10,368 bases of DNA, taken from contig CAJWAH010000041.1 in assembly GCA_913020095.1 (NCBI GenBank), forward strand, positions 1-10,368, written 5' to 3'. Shown here one piece after another: positions 1 through 7,211 of the stretch. Source of the DNA: an uncultured Synechococcus sp. Lineage in GTDB: Bacteria > Cyanobacteriota > Cyanobacteriia > PCC-6307 > Cyanobiaceae. The notes beneath the pieces were generated by a model. The model saw nothing but the letters and a program-made list of their open reading frames with translations. It was not told the DNA's origin and made no database searches. The position numbers and the translations under genes were made by a program. The first letter of the stretch is position 1, and each line of letters opens with the position of its first letter.

Positions 1-323
1 AACGCCATGGCCGCATCCATGCCGCCACCCGCAGCTTCCAGGCCTTACGGATTGCGGTGAACGATGAGCTGGGGGTGCTGGAAACCCTGCTCAACGACGC
101 TCCCAACTGGCTCGAGCCCGGCGGGCGGATCGCCGTGATCAGCTTTCACTCGCTCGAGGATCGGCTGGTCAAAAACCGCTTCAAGGCTGACGAGCGTCTA
201 CGGGTGATCAGCCGCAAGCCCTTGATCGCCTCAGAGCAGGAAGCCGAGGCCAACCCCAGGGCCCGCTCCGCCAAGTTGCGCGTTGCCCAGCGCCTCAGCG
301 CAGAGCCTGAACCTGCTCAGTGA
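1..323 (+). CDS. rsmH: RsmH (MraW), 16S rRNA N4-methylcytidine methyltransferase, C-terminal part
   Basis: Only the 3' end of the gene is present; the reading frame is open from base 3 to the TGA at 321-323, so about 106 residues are visible. The family uses S-adenosylmethionine to methylate the N4 of C1402 in the 16S rRNA decoding site. The visible part carries characteristic RsmH blocks: an [19 protein letters not shown] stretch near the left edge, then [18 protein letters not shown] at about codons 40-57 of the fragment, which belongs to the conserved C-terminal SAM-fold part of the family. The GTG at 57 is internal, not a start. The end is a short alanine/glutamate/proline-rich tail whose last nine codons overlap the end of the oppositely oriented cysteine desulfurase gene. 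The identification is firm; the N-terminal SAM-binding motif lies outside the window. Confidence 0.95.
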   Translation, partial: RHGRIHAATRSFQALRIAVNDELGVLETLLNDAPNWLEPGGRIAVISFHSLEDRLVKNRFKADERLRVISRKPLIASEQEAEANPRARSAKLRVAQRLSAEPEPAQ

Positions 324-1434
324 ACCAAGCCAGGGCCTGATCCACCTGCTCGGCCGTGTTGGCGCGCCCCAAACCAAACCGCACCGACGCTGCGGCCTGC
401 TGCCGGCTGCGGCCCAAGGCGAGCAACACATGGGAGGGCTCACCGCTGGAGCTGCTGCAAGCTGAACCGCCACTGAGAGCCAACCGACGCCGCAGGGCGC
501 TGTGCAGGCGCGCGCCATCGACCCCGTCCACGCTGACGTTGAGGTTGTGGGCCAAGCGCTGATCCAGGCAGCCGTTGAGCACGACTCCCTCCAGGGGTTG
601 CAGCCCCTGCCAGAGGCGATCGCGCAAGCCCGCAAGCCGCTCGGCGCGCTGGGGGGCATCGGCGAGCGCCCGCTCCAGGGCTTCGGCCAGACCAACGGCC
701 AAAGGCAGCGGAACACTGCCGCTGCGCAGCCCCCCCTCCTGGCCGCCGCCATGGAGCTGGGGCTTGAGCTCCACACCCGGTGCCACCAGCAGAGCGCCAA
801 CACCCTTGGGGCCATAGAACTTGTGGCCGCTGAGGCTGAGCAGATCAATGCCCATGGCCAGGGGCTCCAGGCGTTGATGACCCACCAGCTGGGCGCCATC
901 GACATGCACCGCGATCCCCTGAGGCCGGCACAGGGCAGAAATGTCGGCGATTGGCTGCAGCACGCCGATCTCGTTGTTGGCAGCCATCACGCTCACCAGC
1001 ACCGTGTCAGGCCTTAGGGCAGCCGCCAGGGCATGGAGATCGAGCAAACCATCGGGCTGCACCGGCAGCACCGTGAGCTCAAAGCCGAGGCTTTGCAGAT
1101 AGCGGCAGGGGTCGAGCACCGCCCGGTGCTCGGTGGCCACCGTGACGATGTGCCGCCCCCTCGTTAGCCGCGCCTCACACAGGCCCTTGATGGCCAGGTT
1201 GTTGGCTTCGGTGGCCCCGCTGGTGAACACCACCGCGTCGGCAGGAACCGCCAAGCAACGGGCCAAACGCTCACGGGCGAGGGTCAGCTGGGCTGCGGCC
1301 TCCAGGCCAGGGCGGTGGCTGCGGCTGGAGGGGTTAGCAAAGCCATCACTCCATAAGGGCGCCATGGCCTCCACCACCGCCGGATCACAGGGCGTGGTGG
1401 CCTGATGGTCGAGGTAGATCGGCGCAGCGGCCAC
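295..1434 (-). CDS. Cysteine desulfurase, NifS/IscS family (PLP enzyme)
   Basis: This 379-residue protein belongs to the class V aminotransferase fold enzymes that convert L-cysteine to alanine and pass the sulfur, as a persulfide, to Fe-S cluster or thio-cofactor assembly in the cytoplasm. Visible landmarks are the N-terminal YLDHQATTP (7-15), TSGATEANN (71-79), the cofactor-stacking His103 in TEHRAV, Asp179 in HVDGAQ, the PLP lysine Lys205 in [10 protein letters not shown], and the catalytic Cys326 in [15 protein letters not shown]. The Cys loop has the spacing of NifS/IscS (group I) rather than SufS. Length is normal for the family. The start is a GTG at 1434, supported by a GAGGAG ribosome binding site five bases upstream. 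No iscU or other Fe-S scaffold gene is adjacent, so the acceptor cannot be told from context; which cyanobacterial paralogue this is (IscS-like or another) is not resolved. Confidence 0.93.
   Translation of the reverse strand: MAAAPIYLDHQATTPCDPAVVEAMAPLWSDGFANPSSRSHRPGLEAAAQLTLARERLARCLAVPADAVVFTSGATEANNLAIKGLCEARLTRGRHIVTVATEHRAVLDPCRYLQSLGFELTVLPVQPDGLLDLHALAAALRPDTVLVSVMAANNEIGVLQPIADISALCRPQGIAVHVDGAQLVGHQRLEPLAMGIDLLSLSGHKFYGPKGVGALLVAPGVELKPQLHGGGQEGGLRSGSVPLPLAVGLAEALERALADAPQRAERLAGLRDRLWQGLQPLEGVVLNGCLDQRLAHNLNVSVDGVDGARLHSALRRRLALSGGSACSSSSGEPSHVLLALGRSRQQAAASVRFGLGRANTAEQVDQALAWFTEQVQALR
616..623. repeat. HIP1 octamer GCGATCGC
   Basis: Perfect copy of the cyanobacterial HIP1 palindrome, within the cysteine desulfurase coding region. 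It supports a cyanobacterial origin but has no assigned role here. Confidence 0.5.
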
Positions 1435-1439
1435 GGAGG

Positions 1440-1445
1440 CTCCTC
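1440..1445 (-). promoter_or_regulatory. Shine-Dalgarno site of the cysteine desulfurase gene
   Basis: On the minus strand the hexamer GAGGAG (1445 down to 1440) lies five bases before the GTG at 1434-1432. It decides the choice of this non-ATG start, since no ATG precedes the conserved YLDHQATTP block. It is one of few clear ribosome binding sites in this window; most other genes here lack a strong one. Confidence 0.65.
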
Positions 1446-1494
1446 ACCCAACGCAATCCATCCCATGCTGGCGGGACTCCGCTGGATTTCAGTG

Positions 1495-2010
1495 ATGGTG
1501 CGCCCCGCCTGGCTGCTGGCAGCACTCGCCGGCCTGTTGAGCTCGAGTGCGGCACTGGCTCAAGGCTTTGTCTTTGAAACCAAGCAACAAAACCCAGCCA
1601 ACTACCGCCCCCCTGGCCTGAAGATCCTCAGCCAGCGCGCCGTTCCCTACGGCGAAGAGGTGGTTGGCATCTATGCCATTCGCGACGCCGAGGACATCCC
1701 CGATGGCAAGCGCATCAAGATTTGGCGTGAGCGCGCCAATGACGTCAAGGTCGCCAACGAAACCATCCGCTGCGACACCACTGCGCCGATGCGGATCACC
1801 GGCCGTGGCGACCAGATGCTGATGCTGGAACTCAACCCCGGTGGAGCCGTTGGGCCCCACAACGAGGAATCCCATCTGATCTGGTGGGCCGCCTGCGTGC
1901 CCGAGCAGACCGGCAACGACCCCAACACCCTGCAAGCGATCGCCCAAGAGCTGGGTTTCAGCGGACTGCTGATCGAACGTCAGCATGTCTTGCCTGGACG
2001 CCCTCGATAA
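1495..2010 (+). CDS. Unrecognised small exported protein
   Basis: I do not recognise this family. From the ATG at 1495 the product is 171 residues. It begins with a classic signal peptide: Arg at position 3, a hydrophobic core WLLAALAGLLSSSA, and an ALA-Q cleavage site near residues 21-23, so the mature protein (about 148 residues) should be in the periplasm, or lipid-free outside the plasma membrane. An alternative ATG at 1465 would add ten residues and is possible. The mature part is soluble-looking, rich in charged residues, with just two cysteines (in ETIRCDTTAP and WWAACVPEQTG) that could form a disulfide after export. There are no transmembrane segments beyond the signal. The gene diverges from the cysteine desulfurase gene and is followed after 29 bp by a response regulator gene on the same strand, suggesting co-transcription. 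No function is proposed. Confidence 0.8.
   Translation: MVRPAWLLAALAGLLSSSAALAQGFVFETKQQNPANYRPPGLKILSQRAVPYGEEVVGIYAIRDAEDIPDGKRIKIWRERANDVKVANETIRCDTTAPMRITGRGDQMLMLELNPGGAVGPHNEESHLIWWAACVPEQTGNDPNTLQAIAQELGFSGLLIERQHVLPGRPR
1936..1943. repeat. HIP1 octamer GCGATCGC
   Basis: Perfect copy of the highly iterated palindrome GCGATCGC, which is over-represented in many cyanobacterial genomes. It lies inside the exported protein gene. A second perfect copy is at 616-623. Two copies in about 10 kb is more than chance alone would usually give but is too few to prove enrichment. Confidence 0.5.
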
Positions 2011-2039
2011 AGTCCAGGCGCTGCGTGAGATCTCTGCCC

Positions 2040-2774
2040 ATGGATGGCTCTCAGGAGAAGGACCACGCCGAAGAACTGCTGAATGCCCCTCCGCGGGTGT
2101 TGCTAGTGGATGACGAGCCCGGCCTGCGCACAGCGGTGCAGGCCTACTTCGAAGATGAAGGCTTCATCGTCAGCACCGCCGCCGATGGCGAAGAGGGCTG
2201 GGAGAAGGCCCAAAGCCAGCTGCCCGATGTGGTGCTCAGCGACGTGATGATGCCGCGGGTGGATGGCTTTGGGCTGCTCAAGCTGCTGCGCGAAGACGAA
2301 CGCCTCGGCGGAACCCCAGTGATCTTCCTCACCGCCAAGGGCATGACCGCCGATCGCATCGCCGGCTTCCGCGCCGGGGTGGACGACTACATCCCCAAAC
2401 CGTTTGACCCCGATGAGCTGGTGGTGCGGGTGCGCAACGTGGTGCAACGCCAGGAGCGCCTGCTCAAAGAAGCGGCCCGCTACGCCGATACCGACCTGGG
2501 CCAAATGGCCAAACAGATCGGCGAAATTCGCACGATGTTGCAAGGCGGTGGCGGCAGGGCCGCAGGCCAAAGCGTGGAGCATTCCTTCACGCCGCGGGAA
2601 GCCAGCGTGCTGCAGCTGGTGGCCGAAGGCCTGATGAACAAGGAGATCGCCCGCCAGCTGGAGACATCGATCCGCAATGTCGAAAAGTATGTGAGCCGTT
2701 TGTTTGCCAAGACCGGCACCGCGAGCCGCACGGAGCTGGTGCGCTACGCCCTTGAGCACGGCTTGGTGCAGTAG
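2040..2774 (+). CDS. NarL/FixJ-type response regulator (receiver + LuxR HTH)
   Basis: A 244-residue two-component response regulator, expected to bind DNA and control transcription when phosphorylated by a histidine kinase. The receiver domain spans about 18-135: acidic pocket Asp24-Asp25 in LLVDDEPG, phosphoacceptor Asp68 in VVLSDVMMPRVDGFG, the switch Thr98 in FLTAKG, and Lys120 in YIPKPFDPDEL. A charged linker with a glycine run (168-173) leads to a LuxR-type helix-turn-helix at about 181-244, starting FTPREASVLQLVAEGLMNKE and ending near the C-terminus. All key receiver residues are intact, so phosphorylation is likely. The ATG at 2040 is the last in-frame ATG before the receiver domain; the open frame continues upstream but overlaps the preceding gene. 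No kinase gene is adjacent, so it is an orphan regulator here. The cyanobacterial/plastid Ycf29 (TctD) group has this architecture, but I cannot confirm membership. Confidence 0.92.
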   Translation: MDGSQEKDHAEELLNAPPRVLLVDDEPGLRTAVQAYFEDEGFIVSTAADGEEGWEKAQSQLPDVVLSDVMMPRVDGFGLLKLLREDERLGGTPVIFLTAKGMTADRIAGFRAGVDDYIPKPFDPDELVVRVRNVVQRQERLLKEAARYADTDLGQMAKQIGEIRTMLQGGGGRAAGQSVEHSFTPREASVLQLVAEGLMNKEIARQLETSIRNVEKYVSRLFAKTGTASRTELVRYALEHGLVQ

Positions 2775-2779
2775 CTGCG

Positions 2780-3751
2780 GTGCAGGGCTGGCGCCAGGCC
2801 GCGCTCAACCAAGGCTGGACCTACCGCCATCGGGTGCAGCCAGCCGAAGCTGGCCAAGCTGCCCTTGAGCTGCTGGTGCAGCGCTGGCAGCACTCCGATC
2901 GGGCCACCTGGGCGCAGCGGCTGCAGGCCGGTGAATGCCAACTGAATGGCATACCCCTGAGGGCCGATCAGGTGCTGCAACGGGGCGATGAGCTGATCTG
3001 GCAGCGGCCACCTTGGCTTGAACCCGCCATCCCCGACCAGTGGGAGACGATCGCTGATGACGGCGACCTGCTGGTCATCAACAAGCCCTCAGGACTGCCG
3101 GTGATGGCCGGCGGTGGGTTTCTGCAGCACACGCTCACGGCTCTGCTCGAGCCCACAGGCGCCAAGCCCGTGCACCGCTTAGGCCGCTTCACCTCAGGGC
3201 TGCAGGTGTGTGCTCGCAGTTCCGAAATGCGGGCGCAGCTCAGCAGGCAGATGCAGCCACAGGGCAGCTGCCGCAAGCTTTACCAAGCCTGGGCGCAGCG
3301 CGTGCCCGCTCTGAATGCAGGGCAATGCCTTGCGATCACAACCGCCGTTGTCGAACGTCAACATCCCCTGCTGGGCTGGATCTGGGGACCGCAACCCCAA
3401 AGCCCGGAATTGCTGCGCCGTCAGCTCAGCGCCCACTCAGAGATCCGCCTGGTGGAGCGCACCGCCATCGGCGACCTGCTGGACGTGGTGATCCACACCG
3501 GCCGGCCTCACCAGATCCGCATCCACTTGGCTCAAATCGGCAGCCCCCTGCTGGGCGACCCGCTGTATCTGGCCGAGCAACGCATCGCCGAAAACGCCAC
3601 CCCAGGCGATGGGGGCTACCGGCTACATGCCCATCAGCTCAGCGGGCTTGAGCACAACGGGGAGCAGCTGAACCTGATGGCAAGCACGCCGCAGGACTTC
3701 AGCCCCGCACGAACTCAATCAGACGGGAGAAATAGAAGGGGGCTTGGTTGA
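2780..3751 (+). CDS. RluA-family RNA pseudouridine synthase homologue with altered catalytic motif
   Basis: The 323-residue protein has the layout of RluA-type enzymes, which isomerise uridine to pseudouridine in rRNA or tRNA: an N-terminal S4-like region (about 22-76, with RLQAGECQLNGIPLRADQVLQRGDEL) and a synthase domain from about 88, with LLVINKPSGLPVMAGGG (97-113), the catalytic-loop region PVHRLGRFTSGLQVCARSS (130-148), the RKLYQAWAQ strand (165-173), and GRPHQIRIHLAQIGSPLLGDPLY (241-263). In characterised members the loop reads HRLDxxTSG and the Asp is the essential catalyst; here the codon at 3182-3184 is GGC, giving Gly135. The GTG at 2780 is five bases after the regulator stop, which suggests translational coupling. 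The last 17 residues are read antisense to the end of chlM and look like run-through rather than a domain. RNA target unknown; catalytic activity uncertain. Confidence 0.88.
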   Translation: MQGWRQAALNQGWTYRHRVQPAEAGQAALELLVQRWQHSDRATWAQRLQAGECQLNGIPLRADQVLQRGDELIWQRPPWLEPAIPDQWETIADDGDLLVINKPSGLPVMAGGGFLQHTLTALLEPTGAKPVHRLGRFTSGLQVCARSSEMRAQLSRQMQPQGSCRKLYQAWAQRVPALNAGQCLAITTAVVERQHPLLGWIWGPQPQSPELLRRQLSAHSEIRLVERTAIGDLLDVVIHTGRPHQIRIHLAQIGSPLLGDPLYLAEQRIAENATPGDGGYRLHAHQLSGLEHNGEQLNLMASTPQDFSPARTQSDGRNRRGLG

Positions 3752-4409
3752 GCTGCCGCCGCTTGGGCACAAAGCCATGGGCCTTGGCCGCCGCCACGAT
3801 GCCGCTCTCTTTGAGCGTGTAGGCACGCGTGGTTTTGCTGGGGCCGGGGAACAGCTGGCCAATGCCCTTCAGCAGAGCCAGCAGCGGGGTGTAAGGAGCA
3901 AAGCTCACGATCAAGCGCTGCTCAGCCATGGCGGCCAAATGGGCCACCATCAGCTCGGCCTGGGGCTGCGGGTAGTGGATGAACACATCAAGGCAGATCA
4001 CCGTGTCGAAGCGGCCGTCCAAACGCTCCAGATCACTGGCCTGAAACTGCAGCCGGCCGTCGTTCAAGCCAGCACTCTGGGCCCGGCGTGCGGCCTCAGA
4101 CACCATCGCTTCTGAGAGGTCACTGGCAGCGATCGAAGCCGCACCGAGCTCAGCCAACGGCAGGCTCAAGCTGCCCACACCACAGCCGGCATCACAGAAG
4201 CTGCGGCTGGCCACATCACCGTCATCGCGGAGCCAAGCCAGCACGTTATCCACCGTTTTTTGGTGGCCAATGCGGATGTTGCGCTGCACCCGGTTGACGT
4301 CGTCGCTTTCGCTGTAGATGCGATTCCAGCGATCAAAGCCCGTGGTCTCGAAATAGCCCTTGACCTCGCTCTTCTCCTGCGCGGCGTCTTGGCTCGGGGC
4401 AGCACTCAT
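3699..4409 (-). CDS. chlM: ChlM, Mg-protoporphyrin IX methyltransferase
   Basis: This 236-residue enzyme transfers a methyl group from S-adenosylmethionine to the C13 propionate of Mg-protoporphyrin IX, giving the monomethyl ester in the chlorophyll branch after Mg chelatase. It has the family N-terminal block KGYFETTGFDRWNRIYSES (17-35), IRIGHQKTVDNVLAWL (45-60), the SAM-binding motif DAGCGVGSLSLPLAELGA (73-90), ASDLSEAMV (95-103), VICLDVFIHYP (137-147), and the C-terminal FYFSRLIEFVRG. Length is normal. The ATG at 4409 is chosen because a longer open frame upstream would run into nagA. It sits 26 bp after the nagA stop on the same strand, so the two are probably co-transcribed, although they serve unrelated pathways. 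Its last 17 codons overlap the tail of the pseudouridine synthase homologue. No strong ribosome binding site is visible. Confidence 0.95.
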   Translation of the reverse strand: MSAAPSQDAAQEKSEVKGYFETTGFDRWNRIYSESDDVNRVQRNIRIGHQKTVDNVLAWLRDDGDVASRSFCDAGCGVGSLSLPLAELGAASIAASDLSEAMVSEAARRAQSAGLNDGRLQFQASDLERLDGRFDTVICLDVFIHYPQPQAELMVAHLAAMAEQRLIVSFAPYTPLLALLKGIGQLFPGPSKTTRAYTLKESGIVAAAKAHGFVPKRRQLNQAPFYFSRLIEFVRG

Positions 4410-4435
4410 CGCTTGCAGCGAAACAGGAGCGGACC

Positions 4436-5584
4436 TTACCCGTTCCGCTGCCAGGCCAATGGCGCACCTGGGCGCTGCTGCCAGCGCAGCGTGTGCTGAA
4501 ACTCCACACCCAACAGCTGCTGCGTGAGCGAGCGTTGATCCCCAAGCACCTGACGCGGCAGCACGGTGGCCGAACGGATGGCAGCACCAACGGCACCGGT
4601 CCATCCAGCCAGACGGACCACCCCATCCAGCAGCGTCAACGTGGTGCCCGCCAAGGTGCCGTCTTCCAAACGGCAGGTGCCATCCGCCACCGCGATGCTG
4701 CGCTGATCCCAGGGGTAGGTGCCTGGCGGCAGGCCGTAAGGAGCCAGCGCATCACTCACCAACACCACCTGCTCAGGGAACAACCGCTGCAGCAAGGCCG
4801 CCATGGCCGGAGCGATATGGATGCCATCGGCGATCACACCCAGGGCCACCGGCGGGCTTCCAAGCAGAGCGCCAACAGGCCCCGGCGCCCGGTGGTGCAA
4901 GCCAGCCATGGCGTTAAAGCAGTGGGTGATCATCCCCACGCCCTGCTGATAGGCCAGGCGCGCCGCCCGTTCATCGGCAGCGCTGTGGCCGAGGCTCACC
5001 ACCACGCCGCGCTGGCGTAACGCCGCAATCACCTCCTCAGCGCCCGGCAACTCCGGCGCCAAGGTGACCAGCGCAATGCCGTCTTCAAAGCCGCTGATGC
5101 GGCGCTCCAATTCAGCGAGCGAAGGCGCACACAAATGCTCACTGGGGTGGGCACCGCGTTTTTCAGGCGCCAAAAACGGGCCTTCCAAATGGGCACCCAA
5201 CAGGAGGCAGCGCCCGGGCTGGTGCTGCCGGCGCGCTTCAGCCAGCACAGCCAACGACTGCCGCAGAGGCTCCACACCACAGGTCACCAGCGTCGGGGCA
5301 ATCGCCTCCACCCCATCGCGCCAGAGCAGATCCAGCAGCTCAAGCAAACGCGGCAGCTGCGCGAGCTGCAGTTCAGGAAACGGCAGCCCCAAACCACCAT
5401 TGATCTGCAAATCAACGCCCGCTGGAGAGAGCCAATCCCCCTGCCAGTTGTGGCCGCTAGCACTGGTCCCAGCGGCCAAAGGCTCCAGTGCCGCAATGCG
5501 GCCATCGTCATCAACAGCCAGGCGCCAGCGGCGCTCCGGCACACCGATCGGTTCGGGCAAGCGCAGATTCGTGTGCCACTGCAT
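4436..5584 (-). CDS. nagA: NagA, N-acetylglucosamine-6-phosphate deacetylase
   Basis: A 382-residue amidohydrolase, the usual NagA length. The family removes acetate from GlcNAc-6-phosphate to give glucosamine-6-phosphate, which can return to cell wall synthesis or glycolysis. Motifs in order: [13 protein letters not shown] (54-66), [18 protein letters not shown] (130-147) with metal ligand Glu134, SLGHSAAD (197-204) with metal ligand His200, [13 protein letters not shown] (220-232) with metal ligand His221, VIADGIHI (250-257) for substrate binding, and VSDALAP (276-282) with catalytic Asp278. All expected active-site residues are present. The ATG at 5584 is chosen because it gives family length; the open frame extends further but overlaps purE on the other strand. 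nagA is divergent from purE across 38 bp and upstream of chlM. No nagB or transporter gene is near, so it more likely recycles wall amino sugars than supports growth on GlcNAc (inference). Confidence 0.94.
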   Translation of the reverse strand: MQWHTNLRLPEPIGVPERRWRLAVDDDGRIAALEPLAAGTSASGHNWQGDWLSPAGVDLQINGGLGLPFPELQLAQLPRLLELLDLLWRDGVEAIAPTLVTCGVEPLRQSLAVLAEARRQHQPGRCLLLGAHLEGPFLAPEKRGAHPSEHLCAPSLAELERRISGFEDGIALVTLAPELPGAEEVIAALRQRGVVVSLGHSAADERAARLAYQQGVGMITHCFNAMAGLHHRAPGPVGALLGSPPVALGVIADGIHIAPAMAALLQRLFPEQVVLVSDALAPYGLPPGTYPWDQRSIAVADGTCRLEDGTLAGTTLTLLDGVVRLAGWTGAVGAAIRSATVLPRQVLGDQRSLTQQLLGVEFQHTLRWQQRPGAPLAWQRNG

Positions 5585-5622
5585 GCCGATGTGGTGAAAA
5601 TGCCCGCAGTTGCAGTCTGCCG
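5585..5622. promoter_or_regulatory. Divergent nagA/purE intergenic gap
   Basis: Only 38 bp separate the two start codons, too little for two complete promoters, so at least one promoter probably lies inside the opposite coding sequence or the two overlap. I see no convincing -10/-35 pair, operator or Shine-Dalgarno site for either gene. Its existence as a regulatory region is inferred from the divergent layout alone. Confidence 0.35.
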
Positions 5623-6141
5623 ATGACAGCCCCGGCACGGGTGGGAGTGGTGATGGGAAGCGATTCCGACCTGCCCTGCATGCACAAGGCTGTGGAGATG
5701 CTGGAGACCTTCGGCGTGGCCCATGAAGTGCGGGTGCTCTCGGCCCACCGCACGCCACTAGCCATGACGGAGTACGCCCAACAAGCCGAAGCGCGGGGCC
5801 TTCAGGTGGTGATCGCTGGCGCCGGCGGCGCCGCCCACCTGCCCGGGATGGTGGCGGCCCTCACCACCCTGCCGGTGATTGGCGTGCCGGTGAGCAGCAA
5901 AGCGCTCTCGGGGGTGGATTCGCTTTATTCGATCGTGCAGATGCCAGCCGGCATCCCCGTGGCCACCGTGGCCATCGGCAATGCGGCCAATGCGGGGCTC
6001 TTGGCCCTGCAAATCCTGGCCATCAGTGATCCAGCCCTGCGCGAGCAATTGCACAGCTATCGCCAAGGCCTGGCCGAGATGGTGACCGCCAAAGATGCCC
6101 GCCTGCAGGAGTTGGGCAGCAGCAACTACCTGGCGCAGTGA
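5623..6141 (+). CDS. purE: PurE, N5-carboxyaminoimidazole ribonucleotide mutase
   Basis: The 172-residue product is the catalytic PurE subunit that moves the carboxyl group of N5-CAIR to C4, giving CAIR in de novo purine synthesis; it acts with PurK, which is not in this window. Diagnostic blocks are [10 protein letters not shown] (7-16) for phosphate binding, [10 protein letters not shown] (36-45) with the catalytic His42, [15 protein letters not shown] (64-78), [22 protein letters not shown] (87-108) and [16 protein letters not shown] (113-128). The length and the intact motifs indicate a standard bacterial class I PurE. The ATG at 5623 places GSDSD at the expected distance from the start. 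The stop codon overlaps the start of the downstream membrane protein gene, so the two are likely one operon. Confidence 0.96.
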   Translation: MTAPARVGVVMGSDSDLPCMHKAVEMLETFGVAHEVRVLSAHRTPLAMTEYAQQAEARGLQVVIAGAGGAAHLPGMVAALTTLPVIGVPVSSKALSGVDSLYSIVQMPAGIPVATVAIGNAANAGLLALQILAISDPALREQLHSYRQGLAEMVTAKDARLQELGSSNYLAQ

Positions 6142-7211
6142 TGAACCTGCCGCGCTGGTTACGCCTGAGCCTGATCCTGCCCTTACTGGGCTTGAACCTG
6201 TTTGTGTTGCGCCAGGCGCTGCTCCGCCTAGCGCCTTTTCCGGCTCTGTTCATCAGCGCGGCTCTGATTGCCTTCCTGCTGGATATTCCGCGCCGCTGGT
6301 TGCAGCACCGGGGGGTGCCGAGGCCGCTGACGATGGTGCTGGTGCTGGGCGTCACCATTGGGGCGGTGGTGCTCAGCGGCCTGTGGCTGGTGCCGCGGCT
6401 GATTGAACAGCTCGGTGAATTGATCAACGCCGCTCCCGGCTGGCTGGAGCAAGCCCAAAACCAGCTCGATGCTTTACAAGAGAAGGCCTTGGAGCGGGGC
6501 ATCCCCACCGACCTCAGCCCCCTGACCGACGATCTGCTCGCCCGCAGCACGCGCCTGGCACGCAGCCTGAGTCAGCAGCTGCTGGGCCTACTCAGCGCCA
6601 CCTTGGGCCTCACGGTGAACAGCATCATCGTGCTGGTCTTGGCGGTGTTCCTACTGCTCGGCGGTGAAACCATCTCCGCCGGTCTGGCGCGCTGGATCCC
6701 GGATGACTGGCGCGAGTTGGTGGTGGGCAGCTTGAACCGCACCTTCCGCGGCTATTTCGCCGGCCAGGTGCTGCTGGCCTTGATTCTCAGCGGCCTGCAG
6801 GTGGTGGTGTTCACGCTGCTGCAGATCCCCTACGGGATTTTGTTTGCCCTGCTGATTGGCTTCACAACGCTGATCCCCTACGCCAGCGCCCTGACGATCA
6901 CCCTGATCAGCATTGTGTTGACCGTGGAAGATCCACGCACTGGGCTGGAGGTGCTGGCGGCAGCCATCTCCGTGGGCCAGGTGGTGGATCAGGTGATCGC
7001 CCCGCGCTTGGTGGGCACGATCGTGGGGCTGCATCCAGCCTGGGTGCTGTTCAGCCTGCCGGTTGGCTCACGGTTGGGCGCGCTGCTGGGCTGCGGGCAA
7101 CTGCTGGGCTTGCTGCTTGCAGTGCCGCTGGCCAGCGTGCTCAAGACCATCCTCGATGAGGTCTACCTCAGGCTGCAGCCTTCAGAACCCCCCGCTCCTC
7201 CAGCAGGTTGA
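6141..7211 (+). CDS. AI-2E/PerM family membrane transporter
   Basis: A 356-residue integral membrane protein of the AI-2E (PerM/YdiK/TqsA) family. Members export small molecules or act as ion/solute permeases; a link to autoinducer-2 is proven only for some, so substrate is unknown here. Hydrophobic segments fall at about 8-30, 33-47, 63-84, 155-175, 205-228, 231-262, 268-285 and 303-335, separated after the third by a soluble, helical stretch (about 85-150) typical of the family. The conserved late motif GQVVDQVIAPRLVGTIVGLHPAWVLFS (279-305) is present, as is the IPYGILFALLIGFTTLIPY region. The ATG at 6141 shares one base with the purE stop; a GTG at 6138 would give a four-base overlap. Either way translational coupling to purE is likely. 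The proline-rich C-terminal tail is antisense to the cysC 3' end. Confidence 0.9.
   Translation: MNLPRWLRLSLILPLLGLNLFVLRQALLRLAPFPALFISAALIAFLLDIPRRWLQHRGVPRPLTMVLVLGVTIGAVVLSGLWLVPRLIEQLGELINAAPGWLEQAQNQLDALQEKALERGIPTDLSPLTDDLLARSTRLARSLSQQLLGLLSATLGLTVNSIIVLVLAVFLLLGGETISAGLARWIPDDWRELVVGSLNRTFRGYFAGQVLLALILSGLQVVVFTLLQIPYGILFALLIGFTTLIPYASALTITLISIVLTVEDPRTGLEVLAAAISVGQVVDQVIAPRLVGTIVGLHPAWVLFSLPVGSRLGALLGCGQLLGLLLAVPLASVLKTILDEVYLRLQPSEPPAPPAG

Noticed and set aside
502..1017. Open frame of 171 codons on the plus strand inside the cysteine desulfurase gene
   Set aside because: Antisense to a complete desulfurase with all catalytic residues; no domain resemblance, no ribosome binding site.
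2103..2759. Long open frame (218 codons) on the minus strand inside the response regulator gene
   Set aside because: It is the antisense shadow of a gene with intact receiver and HTH motifs; its translation is His/Gly/Ala-rich with no recognisable domain, as expected of GC-rich antisense frames.
5606..5620. Inverted repeat GCAG-N7-CTGC between nagA and purE
   Set aside because: Arms are only four bases long, which is common by chance in GC-rich DNA; not enough for an operator call.
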